A stretch of DNA of 64,000 nucleotides from Leptospira mtsangambouensis. GTDB lineage: Bacteria; Spirochaetota; Leptospiria; Leptospirales; Leptospiraceae. The stretch is from assembly GCF_004770475.1 (NCBI RefSeq), contig NZ_RQHK01000017.1:868001-932000 (forward strand). Direction: 5' to 3'. Both the position numbers and the translations under genes were made by a program. This document shows, piece by piece, positions 8,267-17,256 of the stretch (positions within the stretch are counted from its first letter, which is position 1; every line of letters starts with the position of its first letter). Below the pieces are notes generated by a model, which worked only from the letters and a program-made list of their open reading frames with translations, made no database searches and was not told the DNA's origin.

Positions 8267-8296
8267 CGTTATACTTTGTTCATTCAAAGTATAACG
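8267..8296. terminator. convergent hairpin between hemerythrin and the lipoprotein gene
   Basis: CGTTATACTTTG and CAAAGTATAACG pair perfectly over 12 bp around a 6-base loop. The stem starts eight bases after the hemerythrin stop and includes the last codons and stop of the opposing gene at 8280. There is no strong T run on either side, so it may act as a bidirectional terminator or mRNA 3' stabiliser. Confidence 0.5.
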
Positions 8297-8693
8297 GATA
8301 TTTGGATATTTTTTCGATTAGGTTTGATTTTGCTTTTTTGGCTAAATCAATATCATTGCCTTTCATTGTTTTCACTTCTTCTAATAATAAATTAATATAT
8401 TTATGTAGTTCTTCATGTCCTTGCCCTGTCATTGTACAGGAAGATAAAATATCATTGATAATGGATGTGATTTGATCTGCTTGTTTATGGTAGACTTCAA
8501 TTGACTCATCAGAATTTGCATGGTGAAATATTTCGTTCATCTTCTGAAACCCCATCCTTGTCGATTCATCGGCCACCCAAGGTTTACCATTGTTTAGTTC
8601 CGGAAGTTTTGAGCCCGAATGGTCATGGCATGAGTAAGTCATGCTGAATAAGAATAAAATAAAACCATAGAGTATCAATTGGGAAAACTTCAT
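8280..8693 (-). CDS. small helical lipoprotein of the FNR-box group
   Basis: 137 residues from ATG 8693 (an in-frame ATG at 8708 is the alternative). Signal peptide with lipobox MTYSC, then CHDHSG and a mostly helical His-containing domain (EIFHHAN, VYHKQAD, GQGHEELHKYIN). I do not recognise the family. The helical pattern is broadly reminiscent of cytochrome c'-like or four-helix proteins, but there is no CxxCH. It has its own FNR-like box at 8727-8740, which ties it to N-oxide or low-oxygen metabolism. Confidence 0.7.
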   Translation of the reverse strand: MKFSQLILYGFILFLFSMTYSCHDHSGSKLPELNNGKPWVADESTRMGFQKMNEIFHHANSDESIEVYHKQADQITSIINDILSSCTMTGQGHEELHKYINLLLEEVKTMKGNDIDLAKKAKSNLIEKISKYPLYFE

Positions 8694-8726
8694 GATACAA
8701 ACTACCATTCTTATTTCAGGAAAAAA

Positions 8727-8740
8727 TTGATCTAAATCAA
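8727..8740 (-). promoter_or_regulatory. FNR/DNR-type box upstream of the small lipoprotein
   Basis: TTGATCTAAATCAA matches TTGAT-N4-ATCAA perfectly. It lies between the minus-strand genes at 8781 and 8693, only about 34 bases before ATG 8693. If it worked at -41.5 the transcript would begin at or next to that ATG. Confidence 0.7.
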
Positions 8741-8780
8741 TGTTGGTATTTTTTTTAATAAAAAGTGGAGAAGGAAATTT

Positions 8781-9191
8781 CTATTTGTTGTAGGAAATCA
8801 CTCGTGCCCAAGCTAACTTCATAAACGTGATCAAACCTAAAAAAATTAGAAATTTTCCGAGTAGAGCCAAAGGTTCAAAAGGTAAAATGAATTTTGTTAT
8901 TAAATATAAAACCAATCCTAGGTTGTAACTATAAAATTGAAACCAAACTTGCCAGATGGATCCTCTTGGATGTTCCGAAAGAAACTTGGGAAACATCCAA
9001 TAAGCGGTTCCCATAATGAGCTGCAGGAAAAATCCCCAAATTAGAATAGAATAATGTAATGGTAAAAGCCGCCAAATTTCTGGAGAAAAAGCAAAGGCTT
9101 TGTTAAACATCAAAACGACACCTAAGGATGTTCCAAACATAAGATAAATTAGAGCAATACGAATGAACCAAACAGATTGAATCGGAAACAT
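8781..9191 (-). CDS. half-size haem-copper-oxidase-like membrane protein (second of a pair)
   Basis: 136 residues with four predicted membrane helices. Helix 2 contains LPLHYSILIWGFFLQLIMG and is followed by YWMFPKF. A His followed by WGF...MG and a WM-P end is the pattern of small proteins resembling part of cbb3-type oxidase subunit I, where the His may bind haem. It lies three bases after the similar gene at 9195-9608 and probably forms a heterodimer with it. The true reaction is unknown; nearby genes suggest N-oxide or low-oxygen respiration. Confidence 0.7.
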   Translation of the reverse strand: MFPIQSVWFIRIALIYLMFGTSLGVVLMFNKAFAFSPEIWRLLPLHYSILIWGFFLQLIMGTAYWMFPKFLSEHPRGSIWQVWFQFYSYNLGLVLYLITKFILPFEPLALLGKFLIFLGLITFMKLAWARVISYNK

Positions 9192-9194
9192 ATT

Positions 9195-9608
9195 TTATTT
9201 TTGTCTTTGTGGTTCCAGGCGAGGCCAAATTTCTAAAACATAACAAAGGATTCCCGTAAATTGCAAAACGATTGAAATTAAAAAAGGGAAAATGAAAAAC
9301 TCTTTTTTTTGGTAAATCCAAGGTTCGGAAATAATTCTAAGGATTAAACCCAAGTTCAAAGAAAAATATGCCGTCCAAACAAGTTTACTTCCATTTTTGG
9401 GACTTGGATTTTTCCCTTTTGGATACATCCAAAGAGATACCCCAATGATGATTTGAGTGATCCATCCAAGTGCGATCATATGCCAATAAACAGGCATTAA
9501 ATGTATTTCCCAATTTGAATTTGGAAATTCGGAAAGGGCATAAACCAGAACTCCCAATACTAAATACAATAACCCTGATTTGATAAAGTATCTTGAAATT
9601 TTTGGCAT
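9195..9608 (-). CDS. half-size haem-copper-oxidase-like membrane protein (first of a pair)
   Basis: 137 residues with four membrane helices. The motif YWHMIALGWITQIIIG followed by LWMYPKG matches the neighbour's LHYSILIWGFFLQLIMG...YWMFPK in spacing, so the two are ancient paralogues. It is encoded in one run with the neighbour, the cytochrome c' gene, the OMPP1 porin and perhaps the CopD-like gene. Small proteins of this kind are often annotated as subunit I-like of cbb3 oxidases; no copper-site His set is visible, so catalysis like a true oxidase is unlikely. Confidence 0.7.
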   Translation of the reverse strand: MPKISRYFIKSGLLYLVLGVLVYALSEFPNSNWEIHLMPVYWHMIALGWITQIIIGVSLWMYPKGKNPSPKNGSKLVWTAYFSLNLGLILRIISEPWIYQKKEFFIFPFLISIVLQFTGILCYVLEIWPRLEPQRQK

Positions 9609-9629
9609 TGGAATTTTGGTTAAGGCAAT

Positions 9630-10112
9630 TTATTTTTGATCAGAATCAACATCTATTTTGTAACTTGCGTGGCAGGCGACACAATTACGAGTGAGTTCAT
9701 CCATCTCTTTCAATAGGGTATGAATTTCTTGTTTGTTTCTAATCTTTGCAGCGATGGAATCAAATTTTTCGTGAGTTCCAAATCCCAATTTTTTAAATTC
9801 CACAGGAAGTTTTAATAGAATCGTTTTTTCTTGGTGTTCTAAACTGGCAACAAGTCCCATACCGACGGCATCAGCTGCTTTGGCAGCACCTTCGTAATCT
9901 TTGTCTGCAAGCCCACTTAACATACCATTAACAGCTGTGAGTAAGGCTCTCATTTCTGTTAAAACCAATTGGCGTTCTGCTGGTGTCAAATGGATTGCGG
10001 TTCGGTTGTCAAGAGAACGGCTTGTACTTCCGAAATAGAAAAAATATCCTAAAGTAATGACAGTAACAATCCACAGTCCAATTGCAAATTTTCCAATTAA
10101 TTTTGAATTCAT
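9630..10112 (-). CDS. membrane-anchored cytochrome c'-like protein
   Basis: 160 residues: an N-terminal anchor helix (residues 8-28), a helical domain, and a single C-terminal haem site NCVACHASYK near residue 147. A CxxCH near the C-terminus of a four-helix domain is the cytochrome c' pattern. Cytochromes c' bind NO and can protect denitrifying cells. The gene is 21 bases from the haem-copper-like pair and 11 bases after the OMPP1 gene, in one minus-strand run. Confidence 0.85.
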   Translation of the reverse strand: MNSKLIGKFAIGLWIVTVITLGYFFYFGSTSRSLDNRTAIHLTPAERQLVLTEMRALLTAVNGMLSGLADKDYEGAAKAADAVGMGLVASLEHQEKTILLKLPVEFKKLGFGTHEKFDSIAAKIRNKQEIHTLLKEMDELTRNCVACHASYKIDVDSDQK

Positions 10113-10123
10113 AGGTTATCCTT

Positions 10124-11521
10124 TTATATGTTTTGTTCCATTCCGATATAAATACTAAAAATACTCATTTGTTTATTATAAGAAAATTGGAATGGATGAA
10201 TTTCTTTATTAGAAAAAACAGCATGGGATAAAGTCCAGTCAGAAGTTTTACCTCCATAGGTTTTTTTAGGAAATCCATACTCACAGGCAATATGAAACGA
10301 AGTATCATTCCAAGAAATACTTCCTCCCATTGCAAGATGGTGTTCAATACTGGCTCCTAACATCGGACTCACTCCACTTGCAGGAATGATATTATTGCCA
10401 TAACTATATCCCATTCGGCTCATAAATCGTTCATTCCATTTGTATTCAAACCCAACTGCCAATATGGTTTGGTTTTTCCAATTCAAATTAAATTGAAAAG
10501 CATTGGTTTCAACTCCAATTGGAGTTCTCATCCAAACATCTTCCAATCGAAACTTACTTGTATTAAAACTTTGTGACCAAGGGATATATTTGATATCAAA
10601 ATCGATGATAAACTTATCTGTGCGGTAAGAGATTCCCGCTACATGTTTGTCGGGCCAAATCATATAACGAGAAACTCTTGTTCCAAAAGACCTTTCTGGT
10701 GCATAACCATCTACTTTCATGGTTCCATCCATTGGCAAAAGATTTCTGGTTGTATAGGAATAAGCTACTCGTATATTTTCTGTTAGATCATAGGATACAC
10801 CTATTTTTCCTCCCATTGTATATGCGGAATCACTTTGGTAACGAATTCCTCCTGGAATGGTAAGACTTCTTGTTTCGTCTTGGTAGGTTCTTTTTAATTC
10901 CATAAACCCATAAACAAAATCAATTCCAGCACCGATTGCAAAGTTTCCTTTTTTGTATCCGGCACCAAACGTAGATTTCATGGTCATAAATCTAAAATTT
11001 AAATCTTCAACTGCCTTTGTACTATCGCCTATGATGGGGATGTTGATTCCAAAGGTTTCATTTAGCGTTCTTCCATCGGGAGTATGCCGTTTGATATTTT
11101 TAAATTGTCCACCACCACCACCTTGTGCATAGAGAGCAAAACCAATACTGATATTTTCTGTTACTGGTTTGATGATGCCAATGTAAGGAAGGACGGCTCT
11201 AGGATGTTCTACGGTAGAATTTTTGTAAGAACGATTAGGATTTGGATCGATGTATTCATCATTGTATTCGATGGTTGGGAGATGGATCGCAGAACCTAAC
11301 TCCCATTTGGTTCTTTTCACTCTTGCTAGGTGAGAGGGATTGGACTCTAAATCCATCACAGATCCTCCCACTGCTTGGAAGGCTCCCCCCATCCCCGCTT
11401 GTCTTGCTCCAAAGGCGGGTTGCATGATCCCGTGGAAGGCTTGGAGTTCTGTCTCGCGAAAGCCCGGTTCCAGGATTAGAATTAGAATGAAAGTAGATAT
11501 GAAAATGCGACTCGGAATCAT
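10124..11521 (-). CDS. OMPP1/FadL/TodX-type outer-membrane protein
   Basis: 465 residues with a signal peptide (about 1-28). The N-terminal plug-like segment GARQAGMGGAFQAVGG...DLESNPSHLAR is diagnostic of OMPP1/FadL and PorV-like barrels. Alternating beta-strand pattern follows to the end. This family carries hydrophobic compounds across the outer membrane. It leads the run containing cytochrome c' and the haem-copper-like pair; whether it belongs functionally to them is unclear. Confidence 0.88.
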   Translation of the reverse strand: MIPSRIFISTFILILILEPGFRETELQAFHGIMQPAFGARQAGMGGAFQAVGGSVMDLESNPSHLARVKRTKWELGSAIHLPTIEYNDEYIDPNPNRSYKNSTVEHPRAVLPYIGIIKPVTENISIGFALYAQGGGGGQFKNIKRHTPDGRTLNETFGINIPIIGDSTKAVEDLNFRFMTMKSTFGAGYKKGNFAIGAGIDFVYGFMELKRTYQDETRSLTIPGGIRYQSDSAYTMGGKIGVSYDLTENIRVAYSYTTRNLLPMDGTMKVDGYAPERSFGTRVSRYMIWPDKHVAGISYRTDKFIIDFDIKYIPWSQSFNTSKFRLEDVWMRTPIGVETNAFQFNLNWKNQTILAVGFEYKWNERFMSRMGYSYGNNIIPASGVSPMLGASIEHHLAMGGSISWNDTSFHIACEYGFPKKTYGGKTSDWTLSHAVFSNKEIHPFQFSYNKQMSIFSIYIGMEQNI

Positions 11522-11569
11522 TTGTTTCAGGGAAAAGAGGGACTCTGGGGTGTCAAGGGGAATAAACGA

Positions 11570-12070
11570 TTAGAAAATTGAGAAACCCCGGGAAACAAAA
11601 ATACCAAAGATCGCAATGGTAACTGAAACGAGTAGGTTAAATCTTCCGAAAAATGAAGATGTTTTTCTATATCGTTCAAAACGTAAGGGATCAGTTATCA
11701 AGTAAGTAAAAGTTTTAGGACCTGTGACAAAATCATGGTACAAAGAAGATAAAAATAAGACGGTAAATAAACCAATTTTTGCCATAAACATAAAACCAAT
11801 GTTAGATGCCCACAGTTCCCAATTGAATCCATTTTGAAAAAAACCTTTTAAATATAAGATTCCTGTTCCTGAAACTATAAATATAGAAAATATATAATAA
11901 GAAATATTTCGAAATTGAATTGCTGTTAGTTGTAGTAACCGAAGTTTTTGATCTTTTAGTTCTGGATTCCGGATGACAGGAATCAAAACGATCACATAAA
12001 AAATCATTCCTCCCACCCATACCATTGCCGAGAGAATATGAAAGATTAAAAAGAGAAAGTAAAGGAACAT
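11570..12070 (-). CDS. CopD-like four-helix membrane protein
   Basis: 166 residues with four membrane helices. LIFHILSAMVWVGGMIFYVIV in helix 1 is the His-containing start typical of CopD/YcnJ-type copper-resistance membrane domains. RFGRFNL-like basic turns precede the last helix. CopD-type proteins are linked with copper uptake or haem-binding membrane redox. Near a copper-enzyme cluster a copper role is plausible, but the family is broad. Confidence 0.7.
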   Translation of the reverse strand: MFLYFLFLIFHILSAMVWVGGMIFYVIVLIPVIRNPELKDQKLRLLQLTAIQFRNISYYIFSIFIVSGTGILYLKGFFQNGFNWELWASNIGFMFMAKIGLFTVLFLSSLYHDFVTGPKTFTYLITDPLRFERYRKTSSFFGRFNLLVSVTIAIFGIFVSRGFSIF

Positions 12071-12205
12071 GATGTCTTACAATTAAAAATATGGATCTCT
12101 TTGTCTTTTCCTTTTTTGATTTTAGAAACGATCTAAAATCTTTCTATAGATTTTTTCTTTTGGGAAATGAGGATTCTTTTGGGATGGATTAAGAGTGTAT
12201 CCCAG

Positions 12206-13450
12206 ATGAGAAAAATTCCAGAATTATTACTTCCTGCAGGAAATTTAGAAAAATTAGAAATCGCTTATCTTTATGGTGCGGATGCAGCTTATTGTGGAGT
12301 GCCTCGGTTTTCATTACGTGCTCGTGAAAATGATTTTACGATGGAGGCTTTGGAAAAGGGAGTAACCCTTGCAAGGCAACTTGGCAAAAAAATTTATTTT
12401 ACAGTCAATAACATCCCAAGGAATTCAAAACTTCCTTCTTATCCAAAGTATTTGGATCAAATGGCAGCATTAAAACCAGATGCTTTGATTATGGCAGATC
12501 CTGGATTGATCCTTTTGACAAAGGAAGCTCATCCCGAAATTGACATTCATATTTCTGTCCAAACAAATACGATGAATTATGCGGCTGTTAAATTTTGGAA
12601 AAAATTTGGTGCTACTCGTGTGATTCTTTCCCGCGAAGTTTCTATTTCTGAAATTGCTGAAATTAAAAATGAAGTTCCCGACATGGAAATTGAAGTTTTT
12701 GTTCATGGATCAATTTGTATTGCGCATAGTGGTCGTTGTTTTATGAGTAATTATTTTAAAAAACGAGATGCCAATCAAGGTTCTTGTAACAATGCATGTC
12801 GTGACTTGTATAAAGTGTTTGTCACAAATCCTAAACAGAACGATGAACCAATGGAACTCATTACAGATGAAGAAGGAACTTTTTTGATGAATTCGAAAGA
12901 CTTACGTGCCATCGAATTTTTACAAGAGTTATGTGATGCCGGAGTTGATTCTTTGAAAGTAGAAGGCCGAACCAAAAATGATTATTATGTAGGGATGGTG
13001 GCTCGTAGTTACCGACATACATTAGATAACATTGCACGAGGAGAAGGGTTTGATCGGAAGTGGTTAGAAGAATTGGATAAAGTTTCTTCCAGAAAGTATT
13101 TTTCTGGTTTTTTAAGTCGTGGGATGGAAGACAAAATTCCGGAAGAGGAAAGAAACTTTCAAAATAATGAATTTGGAACCAGTTTACAAATGAGCCAAAA
13201 ATATGCAGGTTTTGTAAAAGAGTATAAACCAGATACAAAACGAATTGTGATTGAGGTTAAAAATAAAATCCAAAAAGGCGATTTGATGGAAGTCATCACA
13301 GCCATTGATTCAAATCCTGCAACATTCACTGTAGACCAAATTTTTTATAAACAAAATCCTGTAGAAGTGATTAGCGGTGGGATGGGAACTGTGGAGTTAG
13401 AAGTTCCCTTTGCCATTCCTTCTCGCTCGTTTTTAAGCAAAAAATTGTAG
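12206..13450 (+). CDS. trhP: peptidase U32-family protein, TrhP-like tRNA hydroxylation factor
   Basis: 414 residues from ATG 12206. The family N-terminus IPELLLPAGNLEKLEIAY begins there, and an in-frame ATG at 12167 is less likely. The signature HSGRCFMSNYFKKRDANQG followed by CNNACR places it with TrhP (YegQ), which makes 5-hydroxyuridine at the tRNA wobble position, rather than with collagenase-type members; the Cys residues probably hold an Fe-S cluster. Other U32 proteins (UbiU/UbiV, RlhA) differ in this motif. It stands alone and is followed by a hairpin at 13469. Confidence 0.82.
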   Translation: MRKIPELLLPAGNLEKLEIAYLYGADAAYCGVPRFSLRARENDFTMEALEKGVTLARQLGKKIYFTVNNIPRNSKLPSYPKYLDQMAALKPDALIMADPGLILLTKEAHPEIDIHISVQTNTMNYAAVKFWKKFGATRVILSREVSISEIAEIKNEVPDMEIEVFVHGSICIAHSGRCFMSNYFKKRDANQGSCNNACRDLYKVFVTNPKQNDEPMELITDEEGTFLMNSKDLRAIEFLQELCDAGVDSLKVEGRTKNDYYVGMVARSYRHTLDNIARGEGFDRKWLEELDKVSSRKYFSGFLSRGMEDKIPEEERNFQNNEFGTSLQMSQKYAGFVKEYKPDTKRIVIEVKNKIQKGDLMEVITAIDSNPATFTVDQIFYKQNPVEVISGGMGTVELEVPFAIPSRSFLSKKL

Positions 13451-13468
13451 TTTATTGTAACCAGAGTT

Positions 13469-13489
13469 CCAACACCTTTTTGGTGTTGG
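13469..13489 (+). terminator. hairpin after the U32 gene
   Basis: CCAACACC and GGTGTTGG form a perfect 8-bp stem with a TTTTT loop, 19 bases after the stop. No T tract follows, so it is a weak terminator candidate. Confidence 0.4.
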
Positions 13490-13561
13490 ATTCGCCCAAA
13501 AACTTGAGAAACTTTTTCATGAGAAATGTTAAGTCTAAGTAGAAACAAGTAGGGATCTTTT

Positions 13562-14434
13562 GTGAAAAAAATTTTTAAATTGATGGTCTTCATTCTTTTT
13601 GCCTTCCTTCTGCAATGTGGCAAAGAATCAAACAGCGAATCTACGGCACCAGTCGAAGCGGAAAAACGTTCTATGGACATGCCTATGGAAAAAAAATTGG
13701 CTGCCAGTTCCTCTCGCGTCGACGATGGCATAGAACAACCGTCAGTTGAGAATCAGCTCGGGCAAGTATTTATACCAATTCAAAATAGTACAGAGCGATT
13801 GCTCGAATACCAAGTCCAATTAAGTTATCAAACCCAAGATTTGATTAAAACGAGAAAAGATATCCTTGGTTTTATTACAAAGTATGGTTATATCGAAAGT
13901 AGTTCCGCAGTCAATACGGACTCACCTTATATGAGTTTACGAATTCATATTCGATCTGAAAAATTATACGAAGCTTTGATTGAATTAGATACATATGGAG
14001 TTTTACTCAGCGAAGATATATCGACTGTGGACCATACAGAAGGAATGGTTTGGCAAAAGGTAAAATCAAACCGTGAAAAAATTCGTTTAACAAGACGATC
14101 CAATGCTAACAACCAAACATCGGCCAATTCCAAAAATTGGGAAGCGATTGAAGAAGCCATAACCGATAGTGAAAATAATTTGGACAATGCCGAACACGAA
14201 ATTTGGAAAATAAAAGATAAGGTAAAATGGGCTACGTTGAGTATTCAATTTTCAAGCCCCATTCCTTCCGATAAAATTCAAGTTCCTACATATAAAAATG
14301 CTTTTGTGGGAATTTTGAATGTATTTTTGGAATTAACATACTATTTGATTTGGATGATTCCTTTTTTGATACTTGCAGCTATCTTGTATCTTCCTTTAAA
14401 AAAGGTTTATGTTTCCTTTAAAAAAATAAAATAG
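13562..14434 (+). CDS. DUF4349 lipoprotein
   Basis: 290 residues from GTG 13562, with AGGGATC upstream. Lipobox FLLQC; Ser/Glu-rich linker; DUF4349 core at about 75-245 with the pattern YQVQLSYQTQDLIKTRKDIL and a long coiled-coil (VKSNREKIRLTRR...NLDNAEHEIWKIKDKV); C-terminal membrane helix near 262-285 with a basic tail. DUF4349 proteins are membrane proteins of unknown function found widely in bacteria. Having both a lipobox and a C-terminal helix would anchor both ends of the protein. Confidence 0.85.
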   Translation: MKKIFKLMVFILFAFLLQCGKESNSESTAPVEAEKRSMDMPMEKKLAASSSRVDDGIEQPSVENQLGQVFIPIQNSTERLLEYQVQLSYQTQDLIKTRKDILGFITKYGYIESSSAVNTDSPYMSLRIHIRSEKLYEALIELDTYGVLLSEDISTVDHTEGMVWQKVKSNREKIRLTRRSNANNQTSANSKNWEAIEEAITDSENNLDNAEHEIWKIKDKVKWATLSIQFSSPIPSDKIQVPTYKNAFVGILNVFLELTYYLIWMIPFLILAAILYLPLKKVYVSFKKIK

Positions 14435-14448
14435 AGAGAGGATCGTAA

Positions 14449-14486
14449 GGAAGGGACTTATTCTTTTAAAGAGGAAAGTCCTTTCC
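14449..14486 (+). terminator. hairpin between the DUF4349 gene and the SpoIIAA-like gene
   Basis: GGAAGGGACTT (14449) pairs with AAGTCCTTTCC (14476) over 11 bp with one wobble, after the DUF4349 stop and before the convergent gene at 14557. It probably ends transcription from one or both sides. Confidence 0.45.
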
Positions 14487-14556
14487 TTTCAGAAACAGGA
14501 TTCATTTTGTACAGGAAAGAACTGCTTACAACTGAATTCATTGTAAGCAAATGATT

Positions 14557-15015
14557 TTAATGGGAAGCCACTGGATAACTGCGAATCCAGGTTTCCGATT
14601 TTTCTGGGTCATCATAAAAATGTTCAGATGTTTTCCCGAACCTACGTTCATATTCATTGATTTTATAACTATCGTGATGGCAATGTACAGCGGCCAGACA
14701 TTCGATTCCGTTCTCGGATGTTAGTTTTAAATCCTTTGCTTCGTCGAATAAATCCAGATATCCAATTCTCCAATTGTATTTGCTTAAGAGAAGGGGAACG
14801 ATGTCTCGGTAGGCTTTGTGCGCAGAGACGGACGAAGGATTCAGTCCATGAAGGTTAACAAAGATTTTAAATTTTGTTCCTTTAGGGATTGAGGAGAAAG
14901 TTGTTTCTAAACTTTGTTTCCATTGGGAAACTTCGTCTTCCGTGATGGCTCCAGAGATTCTTGTGGTCACAAGTGCTGACTCCTCTTCCCACTTTGTATA
15001 AATTTCATTTTTCAT
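14557..15015 (-). CDS. SpoIIAA/STAS-like small protein
   Basis: 152 residues without signal peptide. The order of strands and helices, with ALVTTRISGAITEDEV at the start, FKIFVNLHGL in the middle and RIGYLDLFDEAKDL later, resembles SpoIIAA-like (STAS-related) domains. These bind lipids or act in regulation. A conserved His pair occurs in AVHCHHDSYK. It is a single gene with a PerR/Fur-like box 53 bases upstream. Confidence 0.5.
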   Translation of the reverse strand: MKNEIYTKWEEESALVTTRISGAITEDEVSQWKQSLETTFSSIPKGTKFKIFVNLHGLNPSSVSAHKAYRDIVPLLLSKYNWRIGYLDLFDEAKDLKLTSENGIECLAAVHCHHDSYKINEYERRFGKTSEHFYDDPEKSETWIRSYPVASH

Positions 15016-15067
15016 ATTCTTTGGACTTTGAGGAGTAATCCCTAAGTCTTAAAAAAAGGTTTTTTCC

Positions 15068-15082
15068 TTAGAATCATTCTAG
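15068..15082. promoter_or_regulatory. Fur/PerR-like box
   Basis: TTAGAATCATTCTAG is a 7-1-7 palindrome with a single mismatch to TTAGAAT-N-ATTCTAA, the form of PerR/Fur operators. It lies 53 bases before the start of the SpoIIAA-like gene and 114 bases before the chemoreceptor at 15196. Confidence 0.45.
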
Positions 15083-15195
15083 GTAGATTGCCAAAAAACA
15101 ACAGTTTCAAACTCTATACCAAAAGCCTAGGATTGAGTTCATTAAGAATAATTTGATATTCTTAACCATGTTCAATTAAATATCGAGGAAATATT

Positions 15196-17190
15196 ATGCA
15201 ACGCAATTCGATTAAATTCATATTACTCTTAAGTGGTGCCTCCATTCTTTTTATCATCAGTTGTTCTGTTGGCGCTGTTGCATATTACTTCGGACAAAAA
15301 AAAATTCAAGAAGCTTACATTGGACAAATGCATGGAATTGTCGGTGTTGTGGGACAAGAGATCGATGATTTTTTTGTAAACCATGTCAATGTCATCAAAA
15401 CAGTAGCCAATGATAGAAGGACGATTGATTCCCTAAAAACAGGGAAACCAATCGCACAAGCTTACTTTAAAGAAATGAACGATCGTTACGGAGTGTATGA
15501 AAATATATACACACATACTTATGATAACGATCCTCGTGTTGTTGCTGACGCTACAGGTAAGGCCATCGGTTGGAAAATGAAACCGGAGGATATGGATCCA
15601 GCAGAACTAAAGGCGGGTAAGGAAAAGAGATATTTTGTTGGTAAACCAATTATGAATCCTCTTACAAATAATCCTGTAGCGACTATCACCTATCCTGTGT
15701 ATGACGGCGATAAGTTAATTGGAAATGCTGGAATTGCACTATCTTTGATGGATTTAACGGACAAAGTAATCAACAAAATCAAAATTGGTCGTGATGGATA
15801 TGTAGTCGTTTCTACAACAGCTGGTTTACTCATTGCTTTAAAAGAGAAAAAACAAATCTTAAAATATGATTTATCTAAAGATGAATCAGGTGCTCGTATG
15901 TTATCCCTTAAAACGGGAGAGGTGTTAGAGTTTAATTATTTAGAAAAAGAACATCTTGCCGTCAGTTACAATTTAAATGACTGGGGTGTGGTGATCCTTG
16001 CCATCCAACCAAAAGAAGAAATCAAAGAAGCACTTTTTGAATTGTTAATCATCATTGCTATTTCTTCTATCTTAATTGCTCTTGTTTCTATCTGGTTATT
16101 ATATGTTTTACTAAACAAACGTTTGAACCCACTGGAAAATGTAAGTCATATATTCAAATCAATGTCTGAGGGAGATTTAACTTCCTCCATTAAAGTAGTC
16201 TATGATGATGAGATTGGGAGAATGGGCCAAGGTCTTAATACTTTCATTGCAAGTTTGAGAAAATCATTTGAAGAAATCCAAAGAATCACAATGGAATTGG
16301 CTTCAGCATCAGAACAACTTACTTCTTCTTCTAATAATTTTGCAACAGGGGCGCAATCAACGGCAGCCTCTTCTGAAGAAATGTCAGCAACGATTGAAGA
16401 GATGTCTGCTGGTATGGATTATATCGCAGCTTCTACCGAAAGACAGTTTGGAAATTTTGCAAACTTCCATTCTAAAATTCGCGAACTATCGGAAAGTATC
16501 CGAAAAATTGGTTCTGAAATTGAAAGCACTTTAAAATTGGCTGAATCCATTTCGGATCAGGCCAAAAAAGGGGAAGAGTCCATCCAAGGGATGAGCCAAA
16601 TGATTGAAAACATCCTGCATTCCTCAGGAGAGATGACGGCCATCATTCAGATCATTAATGAAATTTCAGACCAAACACAACTTTTGGCATTAAACGCTGC
16701 AATCGAAGCTGCAAGAGCTGGTGAGGCAGGTAGAGGATTTGCAGTGGTTGCCGATGAAATTTCAAAACTTTCCGAAAAAACAGCTTCATCCATTAAATCC
16801 ATTGGAAACATGATTACAAAAAACAATCGGGAATTGGACTCAGGTGCCAATGCCATTCGTTCCTCTGCAGCCATGTTACACAATATCATCCAAAATGTGG
16901 AAACAGTAAGTGCAGCAATGAACAAACTGTATTCAGTCACAGCAGCACAAGAGTCCATCAAACGAGAAGTAGACGAAGGTGCTGAACAAATGGGTCAGGA
17001 TGCAGAAACAATTAAACTCTCCACTAGCGAACAGAAAAGAGCAGTAAGAGAAATCTCCGAAGTAATCATCCAGATCAACGAACATACGTTAAGTACTGCC
17101 TCTGGGTCGGAAGAAATGTCTTCTTCTGCGCAAAATTTAGCTTCCACAGCGGAGATTTTAAAAGGCATTACCGATCGATTTAAGTTATAA
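15196..17190 (+). CDS. methyl-accepting chemotaxis protein with dCache sensor
   Basis: 664 residues. TM1 is at 8-30, then a periplasmic double-Cache-like domain (about 35-275; segments [31 protein letters not shown]), TM2 at about 282-305, HAMP ([18 protein letters not shown]), and the signalling domain with hairpin tip [20 protein letters not shown] near 495. dCache receptors usually sense small organic ligands such as amino acids. GAGG lies eight bases before the ATG. It is a single gene; ligand unknown. Confidence 0.95.
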   Translation: MQRNSIKFILLLSGASILFIISCSVGAVAYYFGQKKIQEAYIGQMHGIVGVVGQEIDDFFVNHVNVIKTVANDRRTIDSLKTGKPIAQAYFKEMNDRYGVYENIYTHTYDNDPRVVADATGKAIGWKMKPEDMDPAELKAGKEKRYFVGKPIMNPLTNNPVATITYPVYDGDKLIGNAGIALSLMDLTDKVINKIKIGRDGYVVVSTTAGLLIALKEKKQILKYDLSKDESGARMLSLKTGEVLEFNYLEKEHLAVSYNLNDWGVVILAIQPKEEIKEALFELLIIIAISSILIALVSIWLLYVLLNKRLNPLENVSHIFKSMSEGDLTSSIKVVYDDEIGRMGQGLNTFIASLRKSFEEIQRITMELASASEQLTSSSNNFATGAQSTAASSEEMSATIEEMSAGMDYIAASTERQFGNFANFHSKIRELSESIRKIGSEIESTLKLAESISDQAKKGEESIQGMSQMIENILHSSGEMTAIIQIINEISDQTQLLALNAAIEAARAGEAGRGFAVVADEISKLSEKTASSIKSIGNMITKNNRELDSGANAIRSSAAMLHNIIQNVETVSAAMNKLYSVTAAQESIKREVDEGAEQMGQDAETIKLSTSEQKRAVREISEVIIQINEHTLSTASGSEEMSSSAQNLASTAEILKGITDRFKL

Positions 17191-17256
17191 AAAAATAGTT
17201 CGACATAGAATCAAATTTTGACACCATTTTGCAGAAATGGCAGTTTTTGAGGGTCT

